DNA from: Pseudomonas sp. v388
Lineage (GTDB): Bacteria; Pseudomonadota; Gammaproteobacteria; Pseudomonadales; Pseudomonadaceae
NCBI RefSeq assembly: GCF_003935425.1
Contig: NZ_RHQN01000004.1
Location: forward strand, 310,001 to 374,000
DNA: 64,000 bases
Direction: 5' to 3'
Made by a program: the position numbers and the translations under genes. Shown piece by piece: positions 19,041 to 27,913 of this stretch; the first letter of the stretch is position 1, and each line of letters begins with the position of its first letter. The notes beneath the pieces were generated by a model. The model saw nothing but the letters and a program-made list of their open reading frames with translations, had not been told where the DNA came from and ran no database searches.

Positions 19041-19370
19041 TTAAACCGGCATCTGCATGATGTCTTGATAAGCCTGGACCAGTTTGTTGCGAACCTGGGT
19101 CAAGGCTTGAAACGAGACGCTGGCTTTCTGCGACGAGATCATGACGTCGGTCAGATCCACGCCGCTTTTGCCCATCTCGAAGGCACCGGCCAACTGGCTG
19201 GACGCCTGCTGGGTGTCAGCCACCTTGTTGACGGCCTGACCCAGAAGATCGGCAAAACTGCTGGCGCCGACTTCCGCAGGACCGGAGGCGGGCTTGGGCG
19301 CAGCCATGGCATCCATCTGCATGGCCCGCATATCCAACATCAAGCGATTAAATTCAACACCTTGGCTCAT
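19041..19370 (-). CDS. fliE: FliE, MS-ring/rod junction protein
   Basis: FliE is the first exported rod-type protein and joins the MS ring to the rod. The start [20 protein letters not shown] at 19370 has a GAGAG site nine bases upstream and gives 109 residues, the usual Pseudomonas length; ATG codons at 19376 and 19397 are less likely. The C-terminal amphipathic stretch [20 protein letters not shown] is the conserved FliE signature. It is the first gene of the fliEFGHIJ operon, with a strong sigma-54 site upstream. Confidence 0.96.
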   Translation of the reverse strand: MSQGVEFNRLMLDMRAMQMDAMAAPKPASGPAEVGASSFADLLGQAVNKVADTQQASSQLAGAFEMGKSGVDLTDVMISSQKASVSFQALTQVRNKLVQAYQDIMQMPV

Positions 19371-19432
19371 GGACATTTTCTCTCGTAAGGCCCGCAAATT
19401 TTTGACACTGATTCAGCGGATACACAAGACAT

Positions 19433-19449
19433 AGCAACAAGAGTGCCAG
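19433..19449 (-). promoter_or_regulatory. Sigma-54 promoter of the fliEFGHIJ operon
   Basis: The minus strand reads CTGGCACTCTTGTTGCT, with TGGCAC and TTGCT elements at GG-N10-GC spacing. It lies 63 bases upstream of the fliE start. A GCGGCAA/TTGCCGC hairpin (19453-19470) lies immediately upstream of it. Confidence 0.8.
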
Positions 19450-19452
19450 CTA

Positions 19453-19470
19453 TGCGGCAAGCTTTTGCCG
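19453..19470. repeat. Short palindrome between fleR and fliE
   Basis: GCGGCAAGCTTTTGCCGC makes a seven-base-pair stem with a four-base loop, about 150 bases after the fleR stop and just upstream of the fliE sigma-54 site. With no T run following on the minus strand it is at best a weak transcript end. It could instead be a binding site next to the promoter. Confidence 0.45.
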
Positions 19471-19621
19471 CAGGTGACGTCAGGTTGCATCCTTGCCGCT
19501 AAATCAGTGCCTGCAGGCCAGGCAATCAAAGGTGCGGGCAGCGCGCCGACCCTGCGACGCGATGCCTCACTTGTAATACAGCTGAACAAACAAAACCGGA
19601 CCGCCCATCGATTCAGGCCGC

Positions 19622-21025
19622 TCAGGTGGCAAATAAATAGCCCTCGACGTCCATTCCGGCGTCGCGCATCTGGGCCAGCTTGTACCGCAAGGTCCGTGGG
19701 CTGATGCCCAGGCGCTCGGCGGCCTCCTTGCGACGCCCGCGCTCGCTGCGCAGGGTGTCGATGATCATTTGAAACTCGCGACGGCGCAGGTCATCGCCCA
19801 ATGCGCCGGCGGATTCGGCCACCGCGCCCGGTACTGCCGGCTCGGCTACGACCAACGCAGGCACGCTCGGCGCCACCGCCGCGGGCATGCCGCCGATGGG
19901 GCCGGCCAGGCAGAAATCCTCGGCCTCGATCACCCCGCCCTGCTGCAGGATCAGCGCCCGCTGCACGGCGTTATCCAGTTCGCGCACGTTACCTGGCCAC
20001 GAGTAGCCCACCAGACAGGCCTGAGCCTGCGCCGACAGACGGACTGGCGCGTGCTTCATTTTTTTGACGTGCTTGGCCAACAGCCGCTCGGCAAGCGGCA
20101 GGATATCGGCAGTCCTTTGACGCAACGCCTGCCATGCCAGCGGAAATACCGACAGCCGATAGTACAGATCCTCACGAAAACGCCCCGCCGCCACTTCTCC
20201 TGCCAGATCACGGTTGGTGGTCGCCAGCACACGAATATCCAGGCTGATCGGCCGACGCGCGCCGACTCGCTCCACTTCCCGCTCCTGCAGGACCCGCAAC
20301 AACTTGGCCTGCAAGCCCATGGGCATTTCGGAAATCTCGTCCAGCAGGATGGTCCCGCCGTCCGCCTGTTCGAATTTGCCCGCCTGGGCCGCGATGGCGC
20401 CTGTGAACGAGCCTTTTTCATGGCCGAACAGCGTGGCTTCCAGCATGTTGTCCGGAATCGCCGCGCAGTTGATCGCTATGAAAGGCTTATCGGCACGTGG
20501 CGATTTTTGATGAATGTAGCGCGCCAGAACTTCTTTACCGGTGCCCGACTCCCCGGAAATCAGCACGGTGGAATCGCTCTGAGCCACGCGACTGGCCAGG
20601 TTCAGCAATTGCAGGCTGGCCGGCTCGACGGCAATCGGCCCGTCGCTTTCAACCGGCCCGAGGCGCCCGAGGGCATGGCGGGCGACCAGGGCCAGCAAGG
20701 CACTGGGCTCGAAGGGTTTGACCAGATAATCCGCCGCACCCTGACGCATCGCATCCACTGCCCGCTCGACCGCGCCGTGGGCGGTCATCAACAGCACCGG
20801 CAGCTGCGGGAAGCGGCTGCGCAACAGCGCCAATAACTGATGGCCGTCCATGCCCGGCATGTTCACATCGCTGACCACCAGGCTGAACGGCTCGCGTTCG
20901 GCCGCGAGCAATGCTTCTTCGGCACACCCCACCGCGTGGAAACCATGACCGGCCAGCTCCAGGGTTTCGCCCAGCGCCTCGCGCAGAGAGCGGTCGTCTT
21001 CGACCAGCAGCACCTTGATCGACAT
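19622..21025 (-). CDS. fleR: FleR, sigma-54-dependent response regulator
   Basis: FleR is the NtrC-type activator of the third flagellar gene tier. The 467-residue protein has a receiver domain with D53 in VVSDVNMPGMDG, then an AAA+ domain with Walker A GESGTGKE, the sigma-54-contacting GSFTGA loop and an [20 protein letters not shown] segment. It ends in a Fis-type helix-turn-helix (RKEAAERLGISPRTLRYKLAQ). The ATG overlaps the fleS stop by one base. All elements needed for phosphorylation-dependent activation are present. Confidence 0.97.
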   Translation of the reverse strand: MSIKVLLVEDDRSLREALGETLELAGHGFHAVGCAEEALLAAEREPFSLVVSDVNMPGMDGHQLLALLRSRFPQLPVLLMTAHGAVERAVDAMRQGAADYLVKPFEPSALLALVARHALGRLGPVESDGPIAVEPASLQLLNLASRVAQSDSTVLISGESGTGKEVLARYIHQKSPRADKPFIAINCAAIPDNMLEATLFGHEKGSFTGAIAAQAGKFEQADGGTILLDEISEMPMGLQAKLLRVLQEREVERVGARRPISLDIRVLATTNRDLAGEVAAGRFREDLYYRLSVFPLAWQALRQRTADILPLAERLLAKHVKKMKHAPVRLSAQAQACLVGYSWPGNVRELDNAVQRALILQQGGVIEAEDFCLAGPIGGMPAAVAPSVPALVVAEPAVPGAVAESAGALGDDLRRREFQMIIDTLRSERGRRKEAAERLGISPRTLRYKLAQMRDAGMDVEGYLFAT

Positions 21026-22239
21026 CAGTGGTTACTCACTGAAGTGGCAGCGGGAATCAACGGCAGGCTGACCGTCGCACAGGTGCCCCGGCCGACCCGC
21101 GAGCGGTAATGCACGCGGCCCTGATGGGCGCGGCTCACGGCGCTGACCACCGCCAGGCCCAGCCCGGTGCCGGTGGTCTTGGTGGTGAAGAAGGGTTCGC
21201 CGATACGCGCCAGCGCAGCCTGGTCCATACCGCTGCCGTTGTCGCTGATGCACAGGCGCAACTCATCGCCGCGCCGGTACGCGTGAATCTTCAATCGGGT
21301 ACGACCGGCGCTGGCCTGCACGGCGTTTTCGACCAGGTTCAGCAACGCGCCGATCAGCGTGTCCCGGTTGCACAGCACTTCGCCGTCGACGCTGTCGCAT
21401 TGCCAACGCACCGCGACATCCTGCAGATGGGTCTGCGCCGATTGCTGCAAGGCCTGGAACAATGCACCTGCACTGACGCGGTCGGTCAGCGGCAGCTCGC
21501 CGCGAGCGAATACCAGCATGTCGCGCACCTGATGTTCCAGCTCGTGCAAGCGTTCCTTGAGACGTCCGGCAAAGCGTTGCTGGGTTTCCACCGGCAGTGC
21601 CTGTTCGGTCAAATGGCTGGCGTAGATCATCGCCGCCGACAGCGGCGTGCGAATCTGATGCGCCAGGGACGCGACCATCCGGCCCAGAGAAGACAGGCGC
21701 TCATGGCGCGCCAACTGCTCCTGCAGGCGACGGGTTTCAGTCAGGTCGTTGAGCAACACCAGCTGGCCTGGCTCGGCGTCCAGGGAACGGGTGGCGATGG
21801 ACAACCGACGACCGTCCTTGAGCGAGACTTCGTGGCCGTCGTCCTTGCGGGGTGCGAAGCAACGGCTGATGACGTGGCGCCACAACATGCCGAGCAACGG
21901 TTGGCCCAGCAGATCGATGGCCGCCGGGTTCGCCTCGCGTACCACGCCCATGCCGTCGATCACGATGACGCCGCCGGGCAATAGATCCAGCAGGTTCTGC
22001 AGACGGTTGGCCAGGCGCTCTTTTTCCGCCAGTTCCTGCATGCGTTCGACACCAGCCTGGGCCAGTTCGCCCTTGAGTTCGGCCACCCGCGCTTCCAGCA
22101 GTCCGTAGGAATCGGTCAACTGGGACGACATCTGGTTGAACAGCGAAAACGCCTGTTCAAGGCCGTTGCGACTTTCAAGCTCAAAGGAAGATGGCGCTGG
22201 GCTGAATACGTCTGAAGACAACTGGGCGGCATTGGACAT
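21025..22239 (-). CDS. fleS: FleS, sensor histidine kinase partner of FleR
   Basis: FleS is the soluble kinase that phosphorylates FleR. The 404-residue protein has no membrane segment. It has an N-terminal coiled-coil, a PAS-like domain (about residues 80-165), the H-box with H194 in GRMVASLAHQIRTPLSAAM, and a HATPase domain with N, G1 (DNGSGMD) and G2 (GTGLGLAVVSA) boxes. A sigma-54 site lies about 55 bases upstream of its start. It is transcribed with fleR (one-base overlap). Confidence 0.96.
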   Translation of the reverse strand: MSNAAQLSSDVFSPAPSSFELESRNGLEQAFSLFNQMSSQLTDSYGLLEARVAELKGELAQAGVERMQELAEKERLANRLQNLLDLLPGGVIVIDGMGVVREANPAAIDLLGQPLLGMLWRHVISRCFAPRKDDGHEVSLKDGRRLSIATRSLDAEPGQLVLLNDLTETRRLQEQLARHERLSSLGRMVASLAHQIRTPLSAAMIYASHLTEQALPVETQQRFAGRLKERLHELEHQVRDMLVFARGELPLTDRVSAGALFQALQQSAQTHLQDVAVRWQCDSVDGEVLCNRDTLIGALLNLVENAVQASAGRTRLKIHAYRRGDELRLCISDNGSGMDQAALARIGEPFFTTKTTGTGLGLAVVSAVSRAHQGRVHYRSRVGRGTCATVSLPLIPAATSVSNH

Positions 22240-22292
22240 TGATCATCTCTCGCATGGCGAACCGTCAGTAAACGGTGTGTTGAAAGAGACTT

Positions 22293-22309
22293 TGCAATCC
22301 TCATGCCGA
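22293..22309 (-). promoter_or_regulatory. Sigma-54 promoter of fleSR
   Basis: The minus strand reads TCGGCATGAGGATTGCA: a CGGCATG -24 element and TTGCA -12 element with GG-N10-GC spacing, about 55 bases upstream of fleS. Known biology: fleSR is directly FleQ/RpoN-dependent in P. aeruginosa. Confidence 0.72.
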
Positions 22310-22337
22310 AAAAAAACCTCTGATAAATCAGAGGTTT
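22309..22337 (-). terminator. Rho-independent terminator after fleQ
   Basis: On the minus strand, AAACCTCTGATTTATCAGAGG forms a seven-base-pair stem and is followed by eight T residues. It starts 25 bases after the fleQ stop and insulates fleQ from fleSR. The T run abuts the fleS -24 element. Confidence 0.88.
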
Positions 22338-22361
22338 AATTTTTGACCGTCAGAAAAGGCG

Positions 22362-23837
22362 TCAATCATCTGCCTGATCATCGCCATCGCGGCGACTCAT
22401 GCCGTACTTGCGCATCTTCTCGACCAGCGTGGTGCGCCGGATTCGCAGTCGCTCCGCGGCCCTGGCCACGATCCCATTGGCGTCGTCCAGCGCCTGCTGG
22501 ATTAGCCCCTGTTCCAGACCGCCAAGGTAGTCCTTGAGGTCCAGGCCTTCAGGCGGCAGCACCGCGCCGGTGGCGAAGTTCGGCGTGTTGCCGTTGATGG
22601 CAACCCGCTCTTCGAGGTCGCTGCGCAGGCTGTCGACCATCTGCTCGTCTTCGTCATCGACGTAGCGAAACTTCTTCGGCAGCTCGGCGACGCCGATCAC
22701 CCCGTAGGGATGCATGATCGCCATGCGCTCGACCAGATTGGCCAGCTCACGAACGTTGCCCGGCCAGCCATGCCGGCAGAGCGACATGATCGCCGCCGAG
22801 TTGAAACGGATCGAACCGCGCTTCTCGTGCTCCATGCGCGAGATCAGTTCGTTCATCAGCAGCGGAATATCCTCGACCCTTTCGCGCAGCGGCGCCATTT
22901 CGATCGGGAACACGTTGAGACGGTAGTACAGGTCTTCGCGGAAGCTGCCGATCTCGATCATGTTCTCGAGATTCTTGTGCGTGGCCGCGATGATGCGTAC
23001 ATCGATGCTTTGGGTCTTGTTGCTGCCGACCCGCTCGAACGTACGCTCCTGAAGCACGCGCAACAGCTTGACCTGCATGGGCAACGGCATGTCGCCGATT
23101 TCATCCAAAAACAACGTACCGCCGTTGGCCAGCTCGAATCGTCCGGCACGGCTGGTGATGGCGCCGGTAAAGGCGCCCTTCTCGTGGCCGAACAATTCGC
23201 TTTCCAGCAGCTCGGCCGGAATCGCGCCACAGTTGACCGGCACGAACGGCGCGTCGCGGCGCTTGGAATGGTAATGAAGGTTGCGGGCGACCACTTCCTT
23301 GCCGGTCCCGGATTCACCCAGGATCAACACGCTGGCGTCGGTGTCGGCCACCTGCTGCATCATCTGCCGCACATGCTGGATGGCGCGGCTGGTGCCGACC
23401 AGGCTGCGAAACAGGTTCGGTTCACGATGACGACCGCGCTCACGCGCCTGATCGTACATCTCGCGATAGACCTGGGCACGGTGCAGTGAGTCGAGCAGCT
23501 TGCTGTAGCTGGGCGGCATTTCCAGCGAGGACAGCACCCGGCGACGCAGGTCTTCGGGCATGTCCAGGGAAGAATTTTCACCCATCAGCAATACGGGAAG
23601 GAACTCATCCCATGCCGCCACTGTCTTAAGGAGCCCTTGCAGACTGCCCGGCGCATTGACAGCGCCCACCAGCACGCAGAGCACGTCGCGAGTGGATGCC
23701 AGAGAACCTACAACCTGCTGCCAGTCCTGGCTTGAGCAGGACAGATTCTCTTCGCCTAGAAAATTAAGGATGACCGCCAGATCCCGGCGGCGCTGGCTAT
23801 CGTCATCGATTAGCAGAATCTTGATTTCACGCCACAT
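22362..23837 (-). CDS. fleQ: FleQ, master flagellar regulator (c-di-GMP-responsive enhancer-binding protein)
   Basis: FleQ sits at the top of the Pseudomonas flagellar cascade. It activates sigma-54 flagellar promoters and switches to control exopolysaccharide genes on binding c-di-GMP. The 491-residue protein has a degenerate receiver domain lacking the acceptor Asp ([14 protein letters not shown]), as known for FleQ. It also has an AAA+ domain with Walker A GESGTGK (174-180) and GAFTGA (221-226), and a Fis-type DNA-binding domain ([19 protein letters not shown]). It is monocistronic, with its own terminator and a 190-base AT-rich upstream region. Confidence 0.97.
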   Translation of the reverse strand: MWREIKILLIDDDSQRRRDLAVILNFLGEENLSCSSQDWQQVVGSLASTRDVLCVLVGAVNAPGSLQGLLKTVAAWDEFLPVLLMGENSSLDMPEDLRRRVLSSLEMPPSYSKLLDSLHRAQVYREMYDQARERGRHREPNLFRSLVGTSRAIQHVRQMMQQVADTDASVLILGESGTGKEVVARNLHYHSKRRDAPFVPVNCGAIPAELLESELFGHEKGAFTGAITSRAGRFELANGGTLFLDEIGDMPLPMQVKLLRVLQERTFERVGSNKTQSIDVRIIAATHKNLENMIEIGSFREDLYYRLNVFPIEMAPLRERVEDIPLLMNELISRMEHEKRGSIRFNSAAIMSLCRHGWPGNVRELANLVERMAIMHPYGVIGVAELPKKFRYVDDEDEQMVDSLRSDLEERVAINGNTPNFATGAVLPPEGLDLKDYLGGLEQGLIQQALDDANGIVARAAERLRIRRTTLVEKMRKYGMSRRDGDDQADD

Positions 23838-23963
23838 GCAATAGCAACTTCCCTAGTCAACTCAATGCCCGCTAGTAGGGGCAGCTTGACGTTTCAGCCA
23901 CTGTAAGGCTGGAAATGCCAGAAAATAGTAAACAACACTAGTTAAGTCAAAAAAACGCACACA

Positions 23964-23977
23964 GTCAAATTAATGAC
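23964..23977. promoter_or_regulatory. Possible FleQ-type palindromic box upstream of fleQ
   Basis: GTCAAATTAATGAC is a perfect GTCA/TGAC palindrome of 14 bases. It has the same length and ends as the published FleQ box (GTCAATAAATTGAC), matching about ten of 14 positions. It lies about 127 bases upstream of the fleQ start and about 50 bases after fliT. Function is inferred from resemblance only. Confidence 0.4.
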
Positions 23978-24025
23978 GAACATTTTGTCGGACAATCAAA
24001 AGATAATTAAAACGACAAATAAAAG

Positions 24026-24322
24026 CTAGCCAAAAAGATGATAAACCTTAGATGCGTTTTTTGCGTTCTGCAACTGAGTCATTTCGTCGACAATGGCTTG
24101 ACGCTCGCCACTCGCAACGTCAATGAGTTGTCTGTAGACCCCGAGCAGCTCTTCCAGATTGCTGCGCAGGCCCGGCTCGTCCGCCGGCGCTTCGCTGACG
24201 ACCGCCTCGACGCATTCCCGGCACGCCAGATCAAGTTTGCCGATGGCCTCCCAGTCGCGCTCGGCCAATGCTCCGACCAGGGCTTCACGGGTTTCTTCGA
24301 TACGCTTGAGCGCAGCACTCAT
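24026..24322 (-). CDS. fliT: FliT-type flagellar chaperone
   Basis: This 98-residue, helix-rich, acidic protein directly follows fliS (25-base gap), the place of fliT, the export chaperone of the cap protein FliD. The sequence (RIEETREALVGALAERDWEAI, then LRSNLEELLGVYRQLIDVAS) fits a four-helix FliT-like fold, including the LxxYRxLI pattern. Similarity among FliT proteins is low, so the name depends partly on the fliD-fliS-fliT order. It is the last gene of the run; no clear terminator hairpin is seen before fleQ's upstream region. Confidence 0.82.
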   Translation of the reverse strand: MSAALKRIEETREALVGALAERDWEAIGKLDLACRECVEAVVSEAPADEPGLRSNLEELLGVYRQLIDVASGERQAIVDEMTQLQNAKNASKVYHLFG

Positions 24323-24347
24323 GGTGTGACCTCCTCAATACAGCAAA

Positions 24348-24734
24348 CTATTGCAGCGCGCCAATCGCATCCCAGCCTTCCTTGACCGTAGTCAAGAGAC
24401 CGGCAACTTCGTCGAGCATCTTAGGATCATTTTTGATATTGGCCTCGGCGAGGCGCTTCATCATGTAGTGATAAAGATTGTCCTGGTTGCGCAGTGCAGG
24501 CGTTGCGTCTTCGAGGTCCAGACCTTCACGCAGGCCGCCGACGATGGCAATGGCCTTGCCGATGCATACGCCTTTGTTGGCGATGTCACCACGCGCCAAG
24601 GCACCCTTGGCCTGGGCAATGCGGTCCAGGCCGCCTTCCATCAACATCTGAACCAGACGGTGGGGGCTGGCTTCGGACGTCTGGGCCTGGGAGCCAATCT
24701 TCTGATACTGACGCAACGCTAACATCGGATTCAT
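24348..24734 (-). CDS. fliS: FliS, flagellin export chaperone
   Basis: FliS binds the C-terminus of flagellin and prevents premature polymerisation. The start MNPMLALRQYQKIGSQAQTS at 24734 has a GAGG site; the longer open frame to 24806 lacks one. This gives 128 residues, the usual size. Family landmarks are the YQ near the N-terminus, SPHRLVQMLMEGGLDRIAQA and the C-terminal LLTTVKEGWDAI. It follows fliD by about 115 bases, across a terminator-like hairpin, so fliST may rely on read-through or on a separate promoter. Confidence 0.95.
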   Translation of the reverse strand: MNPMLALRQYQKIGSQAQTSEASPHRLVQMLMEGGLDRIAQAKGALARGDIANKGVCIGKAIAIVGGLREGLDLEDATPALRNQDNLYHYMMKRLAEANIKNDPKMLDEVAGLLTTVKEGWDAIGALQ

Positions 24735-24805
24735 AGGGGACCTCGTAGCCACTCCAGATTCGTATACCCACGCTATCGACGTGGAGTCAAAAAACTTTAG
24801 ACCCA

Positions 24806-24833
24806 AAGCAAAAACCCGACACGGAGTCGGGTT
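24806..24833 (-). terminator. Terminator-like hairpin between fliD and fliS
   Basis: The minus strand shows ACCCGACTCCGTGTCGGGT, a seven-base-pair stem, followed by TTTTTGC. It lies 18 bases after the fliD stop. It would reduce transcription from fliD into fliS. Confidence 0.75.
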
Positions 24834-24850
24834 CTTGGCACCTGCTTCAA

Positions 24851-26272
24851 TTACGAAGCATTTTTCTGAGCGTTCATGGCTTCGAAGATCGAGGTCACGC
24901 TCGATGCGGTGGCCTTGAGCTGCGCCACCACCAGGTCCATGGCGTTGTATTTCTTGGTCAGCGTGGTCGTCAGGGTTTCAATCCGCCGATCCAGCGCTTC
25001 CTGGTCCGCGGCAAGACGCGTAGTGGTTTTGTTCAGGCTGGTGGTCCGTTGCGCCAGGACGCCATCGCTTTTGGTGTAGGGTTCGATGGCCTTGCCGACG
25101 CGGGCCAACAGACCATTGTCACCGGTGAACAACGTCTGAATCTGGCTGCCCAGTTTCTTGTCGTTGAGCGCGGTGGTGAACGTGGTGCTGTTGAGCGTCA
25201 GCTTGCCGTCGGTCTGGCTGGTCATGATGCCCAGCTGCGACAGGCTGCCCAAGCCACTGGTCGATGTCGCGGTCGCGATCTCGTTACGGATCGACGCCAG
25301 GAGCGCGCGCGGCATCGAGTCGCCCGTCATGGCGGCGTTCTTGTACGTGCCGTCCGTCTGCTGGGTAGCGGAAGTCAGGGATTTGGTCAGTGTCACCAGC
25401 GTGTTGAACGCATCGACGAAGGACTGCAGGGACTTCTGCAAGCCCTCGGTGTTGGTGGCTACGGTAACAGTGGACGTGGTGTTCACTGCGGCCGGGAGCA
25501 GCTCCATGGTCAGACCGGAAATCGCGCTATCGATCTTGTTCGACTTGCTGGTGACGGTCAGGCCATCGATTTCGATGGTCGCATCGGTCGCCAGGTCCTT
25601 GATCGCCCCCGCCGAGGTCGCATCGCCCGCGGTCATCCGGGTGGTCCCATCGATATCCAGCAAGGTGCCGATCGAGCCACTGCCCTTGACCGAGATATCG
25701 CTACCTGCGCCGGTGGTCGTGGAACTGAACACCAGGCGCGAGCCGCTCTGGTCAGTGATGATGTTGGCGGTAATGCCTTTGCCTTGCAGATCGGAGTTGA
25801 CCTTGTCCCGCACCTGCTGGAGGGTGGAACCGTCGGCTATGGTGACCTTGTGGTTAATGCCATTTTGACTGATGGTCAGCTCACCACTCGGAATAGCACT
25901 TGCCGTTGCTGTGTCGATCGCGGCTGTGGCCACCTTCGAGGCGGTTGCCAGGTTGACGACCTTGATGGAATAGGTACCGTTGACCGCGGAGTTGGTAGCC
26001 GTAGCCTTGACCGCCGACTCATTGGACGACGTTGCAGCGAAGCCGAGAAACGCGGGCGTGGTGGTGCTGTTGAGGGTATCCAGCGTGGTCTTGAACGTGG
26101 CCAGCGCGCTTTTGAGCTGGCTGACAGCCGACAACGAAGCCGTGTTGGCCGTGGTCGACTTGGTAATCTGGTTTTGCTTGGGTGTTTTTTCTGCAGAAAC
26201 GAGCGCTTCGACGATCGTGCCGATTTCCAGGCCCGACCCCAAACCGGTCGAGGTCGTAATTGGACTTGCCAT
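24851..26272 (-). CDS. fliD: FliD, filament cap protein
   Basis: FliD forms the cap under which flagellin subunits insert; in P. aeruginosa it is also a mucin adhesin. The 473-residue product starts MASPITTSTGLGSGLEIGTI. It has a conserved N-terminal region (VEALVSAEKTPKQNQITKST), a Thr/Ser-rich variable middle, and a C-terminal coiled region (LAADQEALDRRIETLTTTLT) ending in MNAQKNAS. It is flanked by flaG upstream and fliS downstream, the standard order. A RBS (AAGGAG) precedes the ATG. Confidence 0.95.
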   Translation of the reverse strand: MASPITTSTGLGSGLEIGTIVEALVSAEKTPKQNQITKSTTANTASLSAVSQLKSALATFKTTLDTLNSTTTPAFLGFAATSSNESAVKATATNSAVNGTYSIKVVNLATASKVATAAIDTATASAIPSGELTISQNGINHKVTIADGSTLQQVRDKVNSDLQGKGITANIITDQSGSRLVFSSTTTGAGSDISVKGSGSIGTLLDIDGTTRMTAGDATSAGAIKDLATDATIEIDGLTVTSKSNKIDSAISGLTMELLPAAVNTTSTVTVATNTEGLQKSLQSFVDAFNTLVTLTKSLTSATQQTDGTYKNAAMTGDSMPRALLASIRNEIATATSTSGLGSLSQLGIMTSQTDGKLTLNSTTFTTALNDKKLGSQIQTLFTGDNGLLARVGKAIEPYTKSDGVLAQRTTSLNKTTTRLAADQEALDRRIETLTTTLTKKYNAMDLVVAQLKATASSVTSIFEAMNAQKNAS

Positions 26273-26335
26273 GATGCATCTCCTTTCAGGACTGCCGTCG
26301 GTCTTTTGACCCTTTCAAGGAATCATCGAACCTGC

Positions 26336-26352
26336 AACAAGATACGTGCCAG
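26336..26352 (-). promoter_or_regulatory. Possible sigma-54 promoter of fliD
   Basis: The minus strand reads TGGCACGTATCTTGTTG. The -24 element is perfect, but the -12 element is TTGT rather than TTGC, so GG-N10-GT replaces the near-invariant GG-N10-GC. It lies about 65 bases upstream of fliD, where the RpoN-dependent fliD promoter would be expected. Confidence 0.42.
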
Positions 26353-26353
26353 T

Positions 26354-26746
26354 TCAGGCCCGCGCGTGGAACAACAAGCTGTTCGCATCGCTCAGGCTTT
26401 CCGCCAGTTTCAGGATTTCCGCATTGGGAATCTGCCTGACGATTTCACCGGAGTCACTTGCAATGACCTTGACGATCACCTTACCCGACGCTTCATCGAT
26501 CGAAAACTCAAGATTGCGTTTGACCGAATGGAAGAATTTCTGAATATCTTCGGCGGCGGCTTTCACCTTTGCCTCTTCCTGAGCATCTTCTTTCTTCAAG
26601 CCTGAGCCATTACTTTCAGTCGGCGCAGCGACGGGGCGCTCGGCGACGGGCTTATCAACAGGCTGTTCCGAAGTCGCTGGAGTAGCCGATTGAGCGGCCG
26701 ATTGAGCGGCCGGATAAGATACGTTCAGCTTTACACTCATATCCAT
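26354..26746 (-). CDS. flaG: FlaG family protein
   Basis: FlaG is a small protein found beside fliC in polar flagellates; it affects filament length and is not structural in the core. The start MDMSVKLNVSYPAAQSAAQS at 26746 has AGAGG eight bases upstream; nearby in-frame ATGs at 26752 and 26740 are alternatives. Of 130 residues, the N-terminal half is low-complexity Ala/Pro/Thr, and the C-terminal half is the FlaG domain (KFFHSVKRNLEFSIDEASGK then VIASDSGEIVRQIPNAEILK). It follows fliC across a terminator. Confidence 0.93.
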   Translation of the reverse strand: MDMSVKLNVSYPAAQSAAQSATPATSEQPVDKPVAERPVAAPTESNGSGLKKEDAQEEAKVKAAAEDIQKFFHSVKRNLEFSIDEASGKVIVKVIASDSGEIVRQIPNAEILKLAESLSDANSLLFHARA

Positions 26747-26763
26747 GACCATGACCTCTGAAA

Positions 26764-26801
26764 GTAAAAAAGCGAGAGAGCACGATTCCGCACTCCCCCG
26801 C
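26764..26801 (-). terminator. Terminator after fliC
   Basis: The minus strand has GCGGGGGAGTGC, a six-base loop and GTGCTCTCTCGC, a 12-pair stem that includes G-U pairs, then TTTTTT. It begins about 17 bases after the fliC stop. It would isolate the highly expressed flagellin transcript from flaG. Confidence 0.8.
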
Positions 26802-26817
26802 CAAACTCATTCCGATA

Positions 26818-27666
26818 TTACTGAAGCAGTTTCAGTACAGCGGATGGCAGCTGGTTAGCCTGAGCCAGAACAGAGGTGGAAGCCTGTTGCAGGGTCTGCT
26901 GCTTGGTCAGCTGTGCAGTTTCAGCAGCGAAGTCGGTATCTTGTACGCGACCCAGTGCAGCACTGGCGTTTTCGTTGATGTTCTGCAGGTTGGAGATGGT
27001 GCTGGACAGACGGTTTTGTGCAGCACCGAGGTCAGCACGAGTGGCGTTGATGGTCGACAGAGCCGAGTCAATCGCGTCCATTGCAGCAGAGAAGTTAGTC
27101 TCGGCAGCAGCGCTGTCGGAACCACCGATGGTGATCGCCGAACCAACGCCCAGAGTGTCAGCGTCGAAGTTGCCGCTCAGACTCAGAGTGATCTGGTTCT
27201 CGGAACCGGTGTTGGAACCTACCTGGAAAGTCATGGTGCTGGCGGAACCGTCGATCAGGTTCTTGCCGTTCAGGTTGGTGCTGTTGGCGATACGAGTCAG
27301 CTCTTCACTCATCTGAGTGAATTCTTTGTTCAGAGCGGTACGGTCGCTTTCGCTGTTGCTGTCGTTACGGGACTGAACAGCCAGTTCACGCATACGCTGC
27401 AGGATGTTGGTGGACTCTTGCAGAGCGCCTTCAGCGGTCTGAGCGATCGAGATACCGTCGTTGGCGTTCTTGATTGCCATGGTCTGACCACGGATCTGCG
27501 AAGTGATGCGGGTAGCGATCTGCAGGCCGGCGGCGTCGTCTTTGGCGCTGTTGATTTTCAGGCCGGAGGACAGACGGGTCATCGAAGTCGACAGAGCGTC
27601 AGATGCTTTGCCAAGGTTCTTCTGAACGTTCAAGGATGCAACGTTGGTGTTTACTGTTAAAGCCAT
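26818..27666 (-). CDS. fliC: FliC, flagellin
   Basis: Flagellin is the filament subunit. The ATG at 27666 ([20 protein letters not shown]) has a GAGGAA site; the open frame runs 66 codons further upstream but those are non-coding. The protein is 282 residues with conserved D0/D1 arms at both ends (C-terminus [13 protein letters not shown]) and a short D2-like centre. The flg22-type region reads [20 protein letters not shown], as in P. syringae. The centre is rich in Ser/Thr, potential O-glycosylation sites given the glycosyltransferases upstream. A sigma-28 promoter precedes it and a strong terminator follows it. Confidence 0.98.
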   Translation of the reverse strand: MALTVNTNVASLNVQKNLGKASDALSTSMTRLSSGLKINSAKDDAAGLQIATRITSQIRGQTMAIKNANDGISIAQTAEGALQESTNILQRMRELAVQSRNDSNSESDRTALNKEFTQMSEELTRIANSTNLNGKNLIDGSASTMTFQVGSNTGSENQITLSLSGNFDADTLGVGSAITIGGSDSAAAETNFSAAMDAIDSALSTINATRADLGAAQNRLSSTISNLQNINENASAALGRVQDTDFAAETAQLTKQQTLQQASTSVLAQANQLPSAVLKLLQ

Positions 27667-27748
27667 GATGAATTCCTCGTTGGTTTGGGTACTACGTGGC
27701 TTCCGGCCCCTGCAAGCGCCGGGTGTGCCTAGAGAACCTTCGTAATAG

Positions 27749-27775
27749 TTATCGTCGTGGTGGCGGGTTGCTTGA
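27749..27775 (-). promoter_or_regulatory. Sigma-28 (FliA) promoter of fliC
   Basis: The minus strand has TCAA, 15 bases, then GACGATAA, close to the FliA consensus TCAAG/TAAAG-N-GCCGATAA. It lies about 85 bases upstream of the fliC start, giving a leader of roughly 75 bases. Confidence 0.82.
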
Positions 27776-27913
27776 GTATTTTTTTGAAAAATTTTGCTGG
27801 CAGCCTGCCACCCCTTGTAAAACAAGGGTTTGGGACGAAAACAACGAGAAAATGGCGTCAGCAAGATGCGCGCCGAAGGGCTCGCACGCAGGAGATGTGC
27901 GGTGTACCGCTTC

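Noticed and set aside
17100-19388. A 762-residue plus-strand open frame opposite fliF/fliE
   Set aside because: It is a shadow of fliF in a high-GC genome; composition (His, Gln, Arg, Gly) is non-protein-like and the sense-strand gene is unambiguous.
27813-27829. CCCTTGT/ACAAGGG hairpin upstream of fliC as a terminator for the glycosylation genes
   Set aside because: It has no T tract on the minus strand and lies over 400 bases after the KAS III stop, so termination cannot be supported.
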